A stretch of 64,000 nt of DNA from Ruminococcaceae bacterium BL-6 (GTDB lineage: Bacteria > Bacillota > Clostridia > Oscillospirales > Acutalibacteraceae): NCBI GenBank assembly GCA_902810075.1, contig LR778135.1, forward strand, positions 930,001 through 994,000, written 5' to 3'. Shown in pieces: positions 14,441 through 23,027 of this stretch (positions are counted from its first letter, which is position 1; every line of letters starts with the position of its first letter). The notes beneath the pieces are model-generated. The model was not told where the DNA came from, did no database searches, and saw only the letters and a list, made by a program, of their open reading frames with translations. Made by a program: the position numbers and the translations under genes.

Positions 14441-15109
14441 ATGGTCATAACGAAAAAGGCCAAGAATATTTTGTTCCCGACCCTCTTAACGTCAATTTAT
14501 GTGATATTCATCTATTCTTTTATGGCCTATCAAATGAAAAAGGGATTGTTAATCAGCATACACGAAATATCCTCCTTCAATGTTGGGACAAAATTTCTGT
14601 GCGATTTTATAAGCAGCCTATTGCCTGCCATAGTGTTTCTCCTGATTACGATCGTTCAAAAAAAGCCGTTGAAAGAAGCCGGCATTACCTTAAAATCGCC
14701 CATCCTCATCGCGGTTTTATTTTCGGTTTACCTTGTCATGTTTTTCGGAAACGGCGATTTCACCACCAGGGGGATTTACGAGTCCTTTTTCTATCTGTTG
14801 ATCGTTGCCTTCCCGGAAGAATTTATTTTCAGGGGATATTTGTTTACGGCGGTCGATCGGGAAGCGGGATTCTGGGCCGGCGCGGTGATAAGCGGCATAT
14901 TGTTTGGAATTCCGCATGCTTTTATGCCTTCCATTTTGAATGGCGGTCCCCCATGGGAATTTATTCTCTCCATGATGAGCGGGTTGCTCGGGCAAGGAAT
15001 ATTGGCCGGCGGGATCTTTGCCCTATTGTATAAAAAAAGCAAAACGCTGTTCGTGCCTGTTTTGATCCATGCGATTCTGGATTATTCGGGCGTGCTTTTT
15101 GCCGGATGA
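14441..15109 (+). CDS. CPBP-family intramembrane glutamic protease
   Basis: 222 residues, several membrane spans. The family motifs are visible: EEFIFRGYLF (Glu-Glu-x-x-x-Arg), FGIPHAFMP (His) and a C-terminal HAILDYSG. Members are membrane-embedded proteases related to CAAX prenyl endopeptidases, and in Gram-positives some act in bacteriocin self-immunity. RBS AAAGGAGAA. It stands alone with its own terminator, so the substrate is unknown. Confidence 0.85.
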   Translation: MVITKKAKNILFPTLLTSIYVIFIYSFMAYQMKKGLLISIHEISSFNVGTKFLCDFISSLLPAIVFLLITIVQKKPLKEAGITLKSPILIAVLFSVYLVMFFGNGDFTTRGIYESFFYLLIVAFPEEFIFRGYLFTAVDREAGFWAGAVISGILFGIPHAFMPSILNGGPPWEFILSMMSGLLGQGILAGGIFALLYKKSKTLFVPVLIHAILDYSGVLFAG

Positions 15110-15123
15110 CCATAATGAGAACA

Positions 15124-15156
15124 AAGAGCCGCGGCAGTTCCGTGGCTCTTGCTTTT
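15124..15156 (+). terminator. Terminator after the CPBP gene
   Basis: AAGAGCCGCGG (15124-15134) pairs with CCGTGGCTCTT (15140-15150), then a T-rich run. Confidence 0.7.
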
Positions 15157-15219
15157 TATGAATTTTTTGCCGGTGGTTTTCATAGACCGGAATAGTTCAG
15201 CCGTTTGAGCGGCCCGCTT

Positions 15220-16224
15220 TTAAATCGCATAAAGAAGATATTCGGCCGGAAGAATCGGCGACCCGTAATAGCGCAGGTAAAACCGGTAGGAAGGGTCGGC
15301 GCCGGCGATGATGCGCGCCAGCTTCCACAGGTCCTTGTGGTTGTGATAAACGCTCAGCGCCAGCTTCGGATGATACTTCCGGATGGTTTCCAGACAGCCG
15401 TACAGGGCTTCTTCCTCCCCGCCTTCGATGTCCATCTTGATGAAGGTGACGCGTTCGCCGATATCGTCGTCTATTTTGACGACGGGGACGGAAAGGGCTC
15501 CGCTTTCCGAAAGCTTCAGGGTGGAGGACACCTGGTCGGAAGAAAGGTACATCGTGCCGTTTCTGCTTCCGGCTCCCTTTTCTCTGACGATGACATTGTC
15601 AAGCTGAAAAAGCCTGATGTTTTCTTCGATATATTTGAGATTGGCCGGGACGATTTCATAGCAGTACAGCCTTTTATAACAGTCTTTCCCGAACGTCTTC
15701 GCGTAATCGACGAGGGTGTCGCCGATATATCCACCAATATCGACAAAGACTTCGTCCCTGCCGCATTTCACAAGGTCCAGGTCGAAATACTGGCCGAACG
15801 TTTTGTCGTGTATCTGCTCGATTCTGCCGGGGTCCGACATCAGCCAGTAATACAGGATGTTCACGAGGATCCTTTTGGAGCGGAAATCTCCGAGAATGCG
15901 GTAAAGCCATTCAAAATCCGCCCGGTGCTCCACAAGGGCGCTGGCTCTGTTCTGCGCAAGCGTATCATCCCCCCGCTCCGGGTCGTAAGTCCCCCAAAGC
16001 CGATAGCGGTTGTAGTAATCGACCGTGCTGCGGTAAAGCCGGCTGTCGGCCGCTTGAAAATGCCTGAGGTTCTGGATCACATCCGCTTTGATCTGGGGCA
16101 CGTCTTTTTCCCTGATGAATTCCATCAGGCGTTCGAACTCCACGTCGATCCGGTTCGGGAGATCGGATACGGAAAAGCCGCCGTCGGCGTTTTCCTTTTC
16201 TGAATATGGGGATTGTTCCGGCAT
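15220..16224 (-). CDS. FkbM-family SAM-dependent methyltransferase
   Basis: 334 residues. The SAM-binding motif VFVDIGGYIGDTLVDY lies near residue 165, followed by YCYEIVPANLKYIEEN (adenosine-binding acidic strand) and the FkbM signature VTFIKMDIEGGEEEAL near 260. FkbM enzymes O-methylate sugars, lipids or polyketides. The substrate cannot be read here, since no glycan cluster is adjacent. An N-terminal extension of about 140 residues has no recognised domain. Confidence 0.8.
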   Translation of the reverse strand: MPEQSPYSEKENADGGFSVSDLPNRIDVEFERLMEFIREKDVPQIKADVIQNLRHFQAADSRLYRSTVDYYNRYRLWGTYDPERGDDTLAQNRASALVEHRADFEWLYRILGDFRSKRILVNILYYWLMSDPGRIEQIHDKTFGQYFDLDLVKCGRDEVFVDIGGYIGDTLVDYAKTFGKDCYKRLYCYEIVPANLKYIEENIRLFQLDNVIVREKGAGSRNGTMYLSSDQVSSTLKLSESGALSVPVVKIDDDIGERVTFIKMDIEGGEEEALYGCLETIRKYHPKLALSVYHNHKDLWKLARIIAGADPSYRFYLRYYGSPILPAEYLLYAI

Positions 16225-16452
16225 GCCGGTCTGCCTCCTTCCAGTTTTGCATTCCTATTATCCTATGTGGCGGCGGATCAAACGTGTGCAGGCGCATTTT
16301 GAGAAAAGCGGAGGAAACCGTTGGATGGCCTTTTTATATCAACCGTAGGCCTGAAAACGGGCTGCCGGGGGAGGCAAAACATGAAAATTGTAAATCAAAT
16401 GAAAACAATTGTGCCAAAATAAGACCAGAATGTAAACACTGCGCAAATCGTC

Positions 16453-16481
16453 TTGACAAAGAATTCTCACCCATTTATTAT
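16453..16481 (+). promoter_or_regulatory. Promoter of the zinc-ribbon membrane protein gene
   Basis: TTGACA (16453-16458), 17 bp, TATTAT (16476-16481). The 16225-16452 spacer holds nothing else I can support. Confidence 0.75.
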
Positions 16482-16530
16482 AGTTAATAAGAAAGATAAA
16501 GTGGCTCCGTACAGAAAAGAGGAGATTCGC

Positions 16531-16926
16531 GTGTTGGAATGGATCAGAAGAACGATGACTGGACGCTACGGCGGGGATCAGCTGATGGTCGGCATCCTTG
16601 TTTTTTATATGCTGCTGGCGGCTGTCGCGCGGTGGACGAGATTTTTCCCGCTTCTGTTTCTGGCCTATCTTCTGCTGGCTTGGTGTCTGTTCCGAATTTT
16701 TTCCCGCAACGTTTCGCAGCGGTATGAAGAAAATCAGTTCTTTTTGAAATACTGGAACCGTTTTCTCGGCTGGTTTTACGGCCAAAGGAGAAATATTCAG
16801 GATCACAGGATTTACCGTTATTACAAGTGCCCGAACTGTTCGAGCAGGCTCCGCGTTCCGAAAAAGCGTGGGAGGATCGAAATTACCTGCCCGGTGTGCG
16901 GCCGGAAATTCATCAAAAAGACATAG
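16531..16926 (+). CDS. Small membrane protein with C-terminal zinc ribbon
   Basis: 131 residues from GTG 16531, chosen because AGAGGAG lies just before it and the promoter lies upstream (a longer frame would start inside the promoter). Two close hydrophobic helices (about 18-48) precede a basic linker. The C-terminal CPNC ... CPVC (about 97-125) is a rubredoxin-like zinc ribbon. The role is unknown. The orientation suggests a membrane-anchored nucleic-acid or protein binder. Confidence 0.7.
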   Translation: MLEWIRRTMTGRYGGDQLMVGILVFYMLLAAVARWTRFFPLLFLAYLLLAWCLFRIFSRNVSQRYEENQFFLKYWNRFLGWFYGQRRNIQDHRIYRYYKCPNCSSRLRVPKKRGRIEITCPVCGRKFIKKT

Positions 16927-16935
16927 GGAACATAA

Positions 16936-16972
16936 AAAATCCTTTCTTCCATAGCGGAAGAAAGGATTTTTT
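16936..16972. terminator. Strong bidirectional terminator
   Basis: A perfect 15-bp stem, AAAATCCTTTCTTCC (16936-16950) with its complement (16956-16970), and a 5-nt loop. It lies between convergent genes. Confidence 0.85.
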
Positions 16973-17046
16973 ATGTTCGGGCCACTGCCGCGGCAGCTTT
17001 TCATGTCCGGCGGGCAGGCCGCAAAAGGTATCGGCCTTTTGAGAGA

Positions 17047-17580
17047 TCACCATTTTTCCCGGTGGACGATCTCTTCCAGGCTTCTGCGCGGAACCGGCCT
17101 GGGGGTCGCGTCGGAATAGCCGAGCGTGAGGATGCAGACCACGTATTTGTCCTCCGGAATCCCCAGGACCGGCCTGACGTCGTCCTGTCGGAACCAGCCG
17201 GTCCAGCAGGTGGAAAGCCCAAGATGCCGCGCCTCCAGAACGATGTGCTCTGTGGCGATGGCCGTGTCCCGGATGATCTGCTTCAGCTCTTCATCCGGGC
17301 TTTCTTCCCGCACGCTGACCTCGCGGTCCGTGCGGGCCTTCATGTCCGCAACGCAGACGAGGAACACCGGGGCCTGCAGCATGAACGCCTGACGGTGGTC
17401 GGCCTGCACGAGCTTTTCCATGGTCCCCCGCGAACGGACGACGATGAAATGCCACGGCTGGGTGTTGCTGCCGGAAGGCGCAAGGCGCGCGGCCTCGAGC
17501 AGGCGGGCGACGGTTTCGTCATCCACGGGCCTGGATGTATAGCTCCGGATGCTTCTTCTCGTTTCAATTTCTTTCAGCAT
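17047..17580 (-). CDS. Nitroreductase family protein
   Basis: 177 residues, the usual length of FMN-dependent single-domain nitroreductases. The N-terminal RRSIRSYTSRPV and APSGSNTQPWHFIVV are the flavin-phosphate-binding signature, and the C-terminal ILTLGYSDATPRPVPR closes the site. It would reduce nitro-aromatics, quinones or a flavin-type substrate with NAD(P)H. The natural substrate is unknown. Monocistronic. Confidence 0.9.
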   Translation of the reverse strand: MLKEIETRRSIRSYTSRPVDDETVARLLEAARLAPSGSNTQPWHFIVVRSRGTMEKLVQADHRQAFMLQAPVFLVCVADMKARTDREVSVREESPDEELKQIIRDTAIATEHIVLEARHLGLSTCWTGWFRQDDVRPVLGIPEDKYVVCILTLGYSDATPRPVPRRSLEEIVHREKW

Positions 17581-17723
17581 GATGATCCTGCCTCTCTGTT
17601 CCTTTTTTCTTCTTCTATTTTACTCCGCTTTTTTCTTTTTTCCACTTATCATAGGGATTTTTCCGAAAAAATATAGCGGGACTTTTGCGGAAAGGGCTTT
17701 TTCGCTTTGACCGGGCGCCCGAT

Positions 17724-17840
17724 TTATGCGGCGGAAAGGTGTTCCGCGAGAATATTTGAGCCGATCAGGATCAGGATGGCGCCCCCTGCCATCTGTGCGC
17801 CGAGGCGGTGTTTGGCTCCGAACCGGCTGCCGGCAAAACG
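17724..17840 (-). pseudogene. Remnant resembling the C-terminus of MntP (manganese efflux)
   Basis: On the minus strand the frame ending at 17724 encodes GSRFGAKHRL, GAQMAGGAIL, ILIGSNILAEHLSAA and a stop. This resembles the last transmembrane helix of the MntP family. Upstream the frame meets the stop of the histidine kinase gene after about 40 codons, with no start and no remaining body, so it looks like a truncated relic. The call rests on recognition of a short segment. Confidence 0.45.
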
Positions 17841-17864
17841 CAACTCCTTCAGACGGGCAGTTTT

Positions 17865-19316
17865 TTATTCAGGCGGATGTTCTTCCATCTCGTCCGGCAG
17901 GGCGGCATCCGGGCCGTACGGCAGCAGCACCGTGAAGCGCGAGCCGCGCCCGGGCTCGCTTTGGGCCGTCACCGTCCCGCCGTGCTTTTCCACAATCGCC
18001 CTGACGACGGAAAGCCCGATCCCCGCGCCGCCGGATTGGCTGCTGCGGGACGGGTCGGCCCGGTAGAACCGCTCGAACACATAAGGCAGGTTCTCCGGTG
18101 AAATGCCGGTTCCGGTATCCTCCACCTCTATTTTGGCGAAGCGGCCTTCCCGGGAAAGGAGGATTCGGATGCCGCCGCCGCGCCCGGTGCTTTTCAGGCT
18201 GTTCGAGAGCAGGTTGATCAGCACCTGCCGCAGCTTGTCGCCGTCCGCCTCGATCGGCGGAGCCGTGCCCGACACGCGGATGGAAACGCCCTTTTCCAGC
18301 GCCTTGGGCTCAAAGCTGAGGACGGTGCCCGAAGCGAGGGCCGCAAGATCCACCGGCGATTTTTCCAGCGGGGTGCTCTCGTCCTCCAGCCGGGCCAGCT
18401 TATCCAGATCGGCCACCAGCCGGGTCAGGCGCAGGATTTCGTCGTGCAGGCCCGAAAGGTGCTGTTCGTCCGCCTGCCACACGCCGTCGAGCAGCGCCTC
18501 GATATTGCCGCGCAGGACGGTGAGCGGCGTGCGCAGCTCGTGGGCGACGTCCGCCGTCATTCTTCGCCGCAGAAGGTCCTGCCGCTCCAGCTTGCGGGAA
18601 AGCCCTTCCACCGCCTCCGCCAGGCGGTCGAGCTCCAGTGTCCCGCTGCGCGCCGGGGCCCTTTCCGGGTAGTCGCCGTGGGCGATCCGTTCCGTCATCC
18701 TGATGGCCTGCTCGATGGGCCGGCTGATGCGCCGGGCCATCAGAAGGCCGACCAGCGCGGCCGCGAAAAGCGAGATCAGCCCCACCCCGGCCAGCCCGCG
18801 GTTCAGCGTGCCGATGAACGCCGTATCGTTGTCGCTCAGATAAAACGGGCCGTAATACCCCACGCTGACGCTGCCCGCCGCGCGGGAGCCGGACAGGATC
18901 GGGTAATTCTTTTCCTCATAGGCGCCCTGAAAGTCGGGGTAACGTTTTTTCATGTCGTCCGCCATGCTCTGAAGCATCCGGTGGCACAGCCCGTTGTTGT
19001 GCACCATGGCGTCCCACAGGACGCGGCCGCTGCCGTCGCTGACCCGGATGATCATGCCGCGCTCCAGCGCCGCGACGCCGATAGATTCGAGCGAGGAGGC
19101 GGGGAAGGAGCCGGTGGACGGGTCGTACTGCTGGGACACCTGATTCACGATCTCGCGGTTCTTTTCGTTCTGCTTCTGGATGATGTACTGCTCAAACTGG
19201 CGCTGCAGCAAAAAATTGCTGAACAGGCTCACGCCCCCCACCAGCAGCAGGGCCACCAGCACATAAGAGAGCGAAAGCTTCCATTTCAGTTTCAGGGATT
19301 TCTTCATCTCATTCAC
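17865..19316 (-). CDS. Sensor histidine kinase (HAMP, BaeS-like)
   Basis: 483 residues. TM1 (about 15-35), an extracytoplasmic sensor of about 135 residues, TM2 (about 175-197), and a HAMP domain. The dimerisation box is MTADVAHELRTPLTVLRGN with His259, followed by N, G1 and G2 boxes (LINLLSNSLK, EVEDTGTGIS, GGAGIGLSVV). It starts inside the end of the response-regulator gene (8-bp overlap), so the two form an operon. The neighbouring HMA/DUF2318 genes suggest a metal or envelope signal (inference). Confidence 0.9.
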   Translation of the reverse strand: MNEMKKSLKLKWKLSLSYVLVALLLVGGVSLFSNFLLQRQFEQYIIQKQNEKNREIVNQVSQQYDPSTGSFPASSLESIGVAALERGMIIRVSDGSGRVLWDAMVHNNGLCHRMLQSMADDMKKRYPDFQGAYEEKNYPILSGSRAAGSVSVGYYGPFYLSDNDTAFIGTLNRGLAGVGLISLFAAALVGLLMARRISRPIEQAIRMTERIAHGDYPERAPARSGTLELDRLAEAVEGLSRKLERQDLLRRRMTADVAHELRTPLTVLRGNIEALLDGVWQADEQHLSGLHDEILRLTRLVADLDKLARLEDESTPLEKSPVDLAALASGTVLSFEPKALEKGVSIRVSGTAPPIEADGDKLRQVLINLLSNSLKSTGRGGGIRILLSREGRFAKIEVEDTGTGISPENLPYVFERFYRADPSRSSQSGGAGIGLSVVRAIVEKHGGTVTAQSEPGRGSRFTVLLPYGPDAALPDEMEEHPPE

Positions 19317-20007
19317 CGCCGAAGGAATAGCCGACCCCGTGGACCGTGCGGATATAGCGCGGCGCGCGGGCGTTGTCCTCGATTTTCTGCCGGATGTTCT
19401 TGATGTGGGTGTCGATCACGCGGTCGAACCCGTCGTATTCATCCCCCAGAGCGAGAGCGATGAGCTCCTCCCGGGTAAAGGTTTTCGTGGGGTATTTCGC
19501 CATGGTGAAAAGGATCTGGAATTCCGCCGGGGTCAGCGGGATGCGGCGGCCCTTCTTTCTGGCCTCGCGGCGCGCCGCGTCCAGCACGAGGTCGCCGCCC
19601 GAAAACGAGAGGACGGGGGAGAGGGGAACGGCCTCTTTCGTCACGCGCCGAAGCACCGTTTCCACGCGCGCCGTCAGCTCCCGGGGGCTGAACGGCTTGA
19701 TCATGTAGTCGTCCGCGCCGATCTTCAGGCCGTTGAGCAGGTCTTCCTCTTCGGCTTTCGCCGTCAGCATGATCACCGGGACCCGCGATTTCCTGCGTAT
19801 GGCGGCGCAGACCTCTTCGCCCGAAAGCCCGGGCAGCATCAGGTCCAGCACAACGAGGACGGGGGAATACCGGTCGAAGGCGGCAAGGGCATCCCTGCCG
19901 TCATGGGCGCATACCACGCCGTAGCCGTCCTTTTCCAGATAGGATTTGACGATTTCGGTTATTTTGATTTCATCGTCGACCACAAGAATCGTTTTCTGCT
20001 GATCCAA
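19309..20007 (-). CDS. OmpR-family response regulator
   Basis: 232 residues if it begins at TTG 20007, which sits just before the receiver domain (ILVVDDE) and behind GGAAGGG. An upstream frame exists but adds unrelated residues. The phospho-acceptor Asp lies in LVVLDLMLPG, with T in MLTAKAE and K in YMIKPFS. The C-terminal winged helix ends RYIRTVHGVGYSF. It partners the overlapping kinase gene. Confidence 0.9.
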   Translation of the reverse strand: MDQQKTILVVDDEIKITEIVKSYLEKDGYGVVCAHDGRDALAAFDRYSPVLVVLDLMLPGLSGEEVCAAIRRKSRVPVIMLTAKAEEEDLLNGLKIGADDYMIKPFSPRELTARVETVLRRVTKEAVPLSPVLSFSGGDLVLDAARREARKKGRRIPLTPAEFQILFTMAKYPTKTFTREELIALALGDEYDGFDRVIDTHIKNIRQKIEDNARAPRYIRTVHGVGYSFGGE

Positions 20008-20159
20008 TGCAGAAGCTTCCCTTCCGTTTCTTTTTGCGATATCATTTTCCGCTGCGGCAGCTCCACTGATGACTGCGGGCCCGGATTTGTTCTGTATCTT
20101 AGCCGGAAATGCCATAAGCCGCGGATTCGGTTCTATTCACCTGGGATTATTGTAACACA

Positions 20160-20192
20160 AAAAAGGCTTTTCACAACAAAAAGCCTTTTTTC
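20160..20192. terminator. Terminator between the metal-related operon and the two-component genes
   Basis: AAAAAAGGCTTTT and AAAAGCCTTTTTT arms around 20160-20192, able to act on both strands. It separates 20202 from 20007, so the two-component genes may have their own promoter. Confidence 0.65.
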
Positions 20193-20201
20193 AGAGCAAA
20201 G

Positions 20202-21794
20202 CTATTCTCCTTCCCCGGCGCCGCCGGGCACACAGCACTCGGGAAGGGCGCCGTCCTGCGCCGGGCCGGAGCAGCAGTTCCCTCCCGCGGCCCCCGCCGT
20301 TCCATCCGGGCCGGAGGCCGATGCCGTGCCGCCCTGCGCCGAACCGGAGCAGCAGCTTCCTCCTGCCGCCCCTGCCGTTTCCTCTGCCCCCGCGGCTCCA
20401 TCCGGGCCGCGGGCCGGTTCGGTCAGCGCGGCCGCGGTCTGCGGGGAGGAGATGTCGTCCACCACCGTAATCGAGCTGCGGATCATGCCCATCCAGCAGC
20501 TGTAGGGGATCGTTCCCGCTTCTTTCGGGGTGAACTCGATGATGTTGTCCCCCGGGGCCAGCTCCTTCTGAAGGTTGAATTTGGAGATCACCACGGGATT
20601 GTTGCAGCCGTTCAGGTCGCTTTGGGAGACCCGTATGGTCCAGCGGACCGGGATCCCTTTCTGAACCGTGATGGGGGCGTATTTTCCGGACCGGAACTCC
20701 GTCGTGACCTCCTGCACGCCGTCTTTGACGACGGCCGCGTTCGCCGCTTGCCGCGAAAAGCCCGCGCCCCACACGGGAAGGCCCGAAAGGCTCATGCCGC
20801 GGCCGATCATGACAAGGCCGAGCGCCATGACGAGCGCGGCGCTGAATTTCATCATGTTGCGGGTGAATTTGCCGCTCAGGAAAGAGCTGACGGCGCCGAA
20901 CGAGAACATCAGCGGCACCGTGCCCAGGCCGAACGTCAGCATCGAAAGCGCGCCGCCGAGCATGCTGCCCGTCCCGAGCGCGTAAAGCTGCATGGCCTGA
21001 AGCGGCCCGCACGGCATCAGCCCGTTCAGAAGCCCCACATAGAACGGGGAGCCCGCCCTCTTTTTCCCGCGCGCCGCCCGGGAGAGGAACTTCGGCATCC
21101 GGAGCCCGAACCGGCGCAGCCCGGGGAACGCGTTCATCAGGTTCAGACCGGCCACGATCATGAAAATGCCCGCGAAAATCGCGACGGCGCCCTTCGCCGC
21201 GCCGGAAAAGCTCACTGCCTGCCCGGCGGCCCCGGCGATGGCGCCGGTCGCCGTGTAGGAGATCACGCGGCCCGAGTTATAGAGGAGCGCGGGCTTCAGC
21301 TTTTCCCGGATCCGGGCCGGGGCTGCCGTTTCCCCGCCGCGCCCGATGGTCTGGGAAAGGTTGATCCCCCCGCACATGGCAAGGCAGTGGATCGACGTGA
21401 GAAGCCCCGTGACGAACAGGAGACCGTACCCCATGTTCCGGCTGACCTGCGGGACGAACCGAAAGCCGACGGTATGGTCGATCAGCAGGTACAGGGCCAG
21501 CAGGATCATCAGGATGCCCAGGACCTGGCGCGTGCTGTTCGGTTCTTCCCGGCCGGGCCCTTCCGCGCCGCGGTCGTGCTTTACGCCGTATCCCGCCCGG
21601 CGGATGGCCTCTTCCAGCTTTTCCGGGCTCGTTTCGTCCGCGTCGTATTCCACTTCCGCCCGGGATGCGGAATAGCTCGCCGACGCGCTTTTGACGCCGG
21701 GGACGCCCTTCAGGGCCTCCTCGATGCGCAGCTCACATCCGGAACAGCTCATGCCGCTGATCAAAAACTTTTTTTTCTGAATGGATTCTTCCAT
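20202..21794 (-). CDS. HMA / UreH-like membrane / cupredoxin-like fusion protein
   Basis: 530 residues. Residues 10-75 form a heavy-metal-associated domain with GMSCSGCE. About 95-350 form a six-helix sulfite-exporter/UreH-DsbD-like membrane domain (SIHCLAMCGG, GLLNGLMPCGPLQAM, each with Cys). About 365-455 look like a cupredoxin, with GCNNPVV and YSCWMGMI as candidate copper ligands. The tail (about 465-530) has near-repeats of a Gly/Ala segment holding Cys pairs (GGSCCSG, GGNCCSG, ECCVPG). The architecture indicates thiophilic metal, probably copper, handling at the membrane (inference). Confidence 0.8.
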   Translation of the reverse strand: MEESIQKKKFLISGMSCSGCELRIEEALKGVPGVKSASASYSASRAEVEYDADETSPEKLEEAIRRAGYGVKHDRGAEGPGREEPNSTRQVLGILMILLALYLLIDHTVGFRFVPQVSRNMGYGLLFVTGLLTSIHCLAMCGGINLSQTIGRGGETAAPARIREKLKPALLYNSGRVISYTATGAIAGAAGQAVSFSGAAKGAVAIFAGIFMIVAGLNLMNAFPGLRRFGLRMPKFLSRAARGKKRAGSPFYVGLLNGLMPCGPLQAMQLYALGTGSMLGGALSMLTFGLGTVPLMFSFGAVSSFLSGKFTRNMMKFSAALVMALGLVMIGRGMSLSGLPVWGAGFSRQAANAAVVKDGVQEVTTEFRSGKYAPITVQKGIPVRWTIRVSQSDLNGCNNPVVISKFNLQKELAPGDNIIEFTPKEAGTIPYSCWMGMIRSSITVVDDISSPQTAAALTEPARGPDGAAGAEETAGAAGGSCCSGSAQGGTASASGPDGTAGAAGGNCCSGPAQDGALPECCVPGGAGEGE

Positions 21795-21808
21795 GATTCA
21801 CTCCCCGG

Positions 21809-22321
21809 TCAGCGCTTCCAGCTTTGGAAAATCGTGCTGGCCTGCGACAGAAAATCCTTTGGGATCACGATGCTGTCCGCGTTCCCGGTTTTGTTTCCGG
21901 ATGAAATCGGAACCGGGTTGCACCCGCCGTGCTGAACCTCCACCTGATCCGCGGTGAACTGGTTCCCGCAGTTCTGGCATACGAGCGTGGTGCCATCCGT
22001 CTTGTAATACCCCCGCCCGGAAGCGTAGCAGACCTGACAGGTGTTGAACGCGGTCCGGATCGTTCCGTCCGGCGCTTTCACCGCGAGCACCTCCATTTTG
22101 ATGCCGTCCGCCGCCTCGTACGGATAGAAGGATGGGGTCTGTGTGATCCCGCTTTTCGGGATCACCAGATCGCCGGTCTGCGGGTTGGTATATTTGCTTT
22201 CGCCGCCCCCGCGGTTCATCAGCAGGACTGCGGCCACGATGGCGGCAGCCGAGAAAATGCCGGCGGCTGCCAGAATGACCGCTTTTTTATTTTTTTGCTT
22301 TTCCTTTTTTGCCCGGTCCAT
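21809..22321 (-). CDS. DUF2318-type membrane-anchored protein
   Basis: 170 residues from ATG 22321 (RBS AAGGGAG). A positively charged N-terminus is followed by one membrane anchor (about 15-35). The extracytoplasmic part contains the DUF2318 pattern NTCQVCYASGRGYY and LVCQNCGNQF, two CxxC pairs, and a late GGCNP. DUF2318 proteins occur with metal or electron-transfer membrane systems. It sits 14 bp upstream of the HMA fusion gene, so the two are almost certainly one operon. Confidence 0.75.
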   Translation of the reverse strand: MDRAKKEKQKNKKAVILAAAGIFSAAAIVAAVLLMNRGGGESKYTNPQTGDLVIPKSGITQTPSFYPYEAADGIKMEVLAVKAPDGTIRTAFNTCQVCYASGRGYYKTDGTTLVCQNCGNQFTADQVEVQHGGCNPVPISSGNKTGNADSIVIPKDFLSQASTIFQSWKR

Positions 22322-22467
22322 TCGTATCACTCCCTTGCGGCTATCGTACCGGAAGATTGTGTGGAAAATGTGAAGATCGGGAAAAAGGACCCGTTCGCCG
22401 GGCAAAGAAAAAAGGAGACGGCGAATGCCTCTCCTTAATCGGACGTGTTTTCGGGTGCCTATGCACG

Positions 22468-22488
22468 AAAAACGGGACTGCCTGTCCC
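22468..22488 (-). terminator. Terminator after the AbrB-family gene
   Basis: GGGAC (22474-22478) and GTCCC (22484-22488) form a short stem. On the minus strand it is followed by GTTTTTCG. A short stem, so moderate support. Confidence 0.5.
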
Positions 22489-22512
22489 ATTTCTAAATGT
22501 CCTATAAGACGG

Positions 22513-22791
22513 TTATTTGTTTTCTTTTTCGTCTTCGTCTTCCTCCGCCAGCCTCTTAGCCAGCTTTTCCAGGCATTTATGGCAGATATTGTGTCCCTTG
22601 AACGTGATGATATGATCCATACTTTTACAGAACATACAAGAGGGTTCGTATTTCTTTAAGATAATCATAGAATCATCTACGAAGATTTCCAGTGAATCCT
22701 TATCTGTAATGTTGAATGTGGTCCTTATTTCTTTCGGTAAAACGATTCGGCCGAACGGATCGATCGGCCTCACGATTCCTGTCGATTTCAA
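22513..22791 (-). CDS. AbrB/SpoVT-type regulator with C-terminal zinc ribbon
   Basis: 92 residues. The N-terminal swapped-hairpin domain reads GIVRPIDPFGRIVLPKEIR, as in AbrB/Abh/SpoVT. The C-terminal part has CMFC ... CHKC (about 52-74), a four-Cys zinc ribbon, then an acidic tail. Transition-state or sporulation-type regulation is likely from the family. Its own leader contains 9-bp tandem repeats that could be its operator, and a strong promoter lies upstream. Confidence 0.8.
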   Translation of the reverse strand: MKSTGIVRPIDPFGRIVLPKEIRTTFNITDKDSLEIFVDDSMIILKKYEPSCMFCKSMDHIITFKGHNICHKCLEKLAKRLAEEDEDEKENK

Positions 22792-22807
22792 AAGTATCCC
22801 TCCTTTG

Positions 22808-22843
22808 CAATTAAAACAATTAAAACAGTTAAAACAGTGTCAA
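22808..22843. repeat. 9-bp tandem repeats in the AbrB-family gene leader
   Basis: CAATTAAAA, CAATTAAAA, CAGTTAAAA and a degenerate CAGTGTCAA follow each other without gaps between promoter and RBS. A regulatory role is inferred from position. Confidence 0.5.
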
Positions 22844-22864
22844 AAAATGCTGGATTCTATCCTT

Positions 22865-22893
22865 ATAATACCTTTTTTTGGCAATTCTGTCAA
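22865..22893 (-). promoter_or_regulatory. Promoter of the AbrB-family gene
   Basis: On the minus strand TTGACA (22893-22888), 17 bp, TATTAT (22870-22865). Confidence 0.75.
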
Positions 22894-23027
22894 TTGAATA
22901 ATAATTAATAATTTTATTTTTTAGAACGTTTATTTGTTTAATTTCTCCAAACACAAGAAAAATTTCTCCCCGGAATCTTCGGCGTTCCGAAAGAGGCCTT
23001 TTGTACTGCTTTCCGCCGGAGGCTCAT

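Noticed and set aside
16381..16422. Short ATG frame of 13 codons upstream of the zinc-ribbon gene
   Set aside because: It lies upstream of the promoter at 16453-16481 and is too short to support.
20622..21935. Long plus-strand open frame of 437 codons
   Set aside because: It lies opposite the HMA/cupredoxin fusion gene in GC-rich DNA, has biased Arg/His/Ala composition, no RBS and no recognisable domain. The minus-strand gene has clear motifs.
22808..22843. CRISPR-like array
   Set aside because: The 9-bp units are contiguous without spacers, so it is a simple tandem repeat. No CRISPR array or cas gene is visible in the window.
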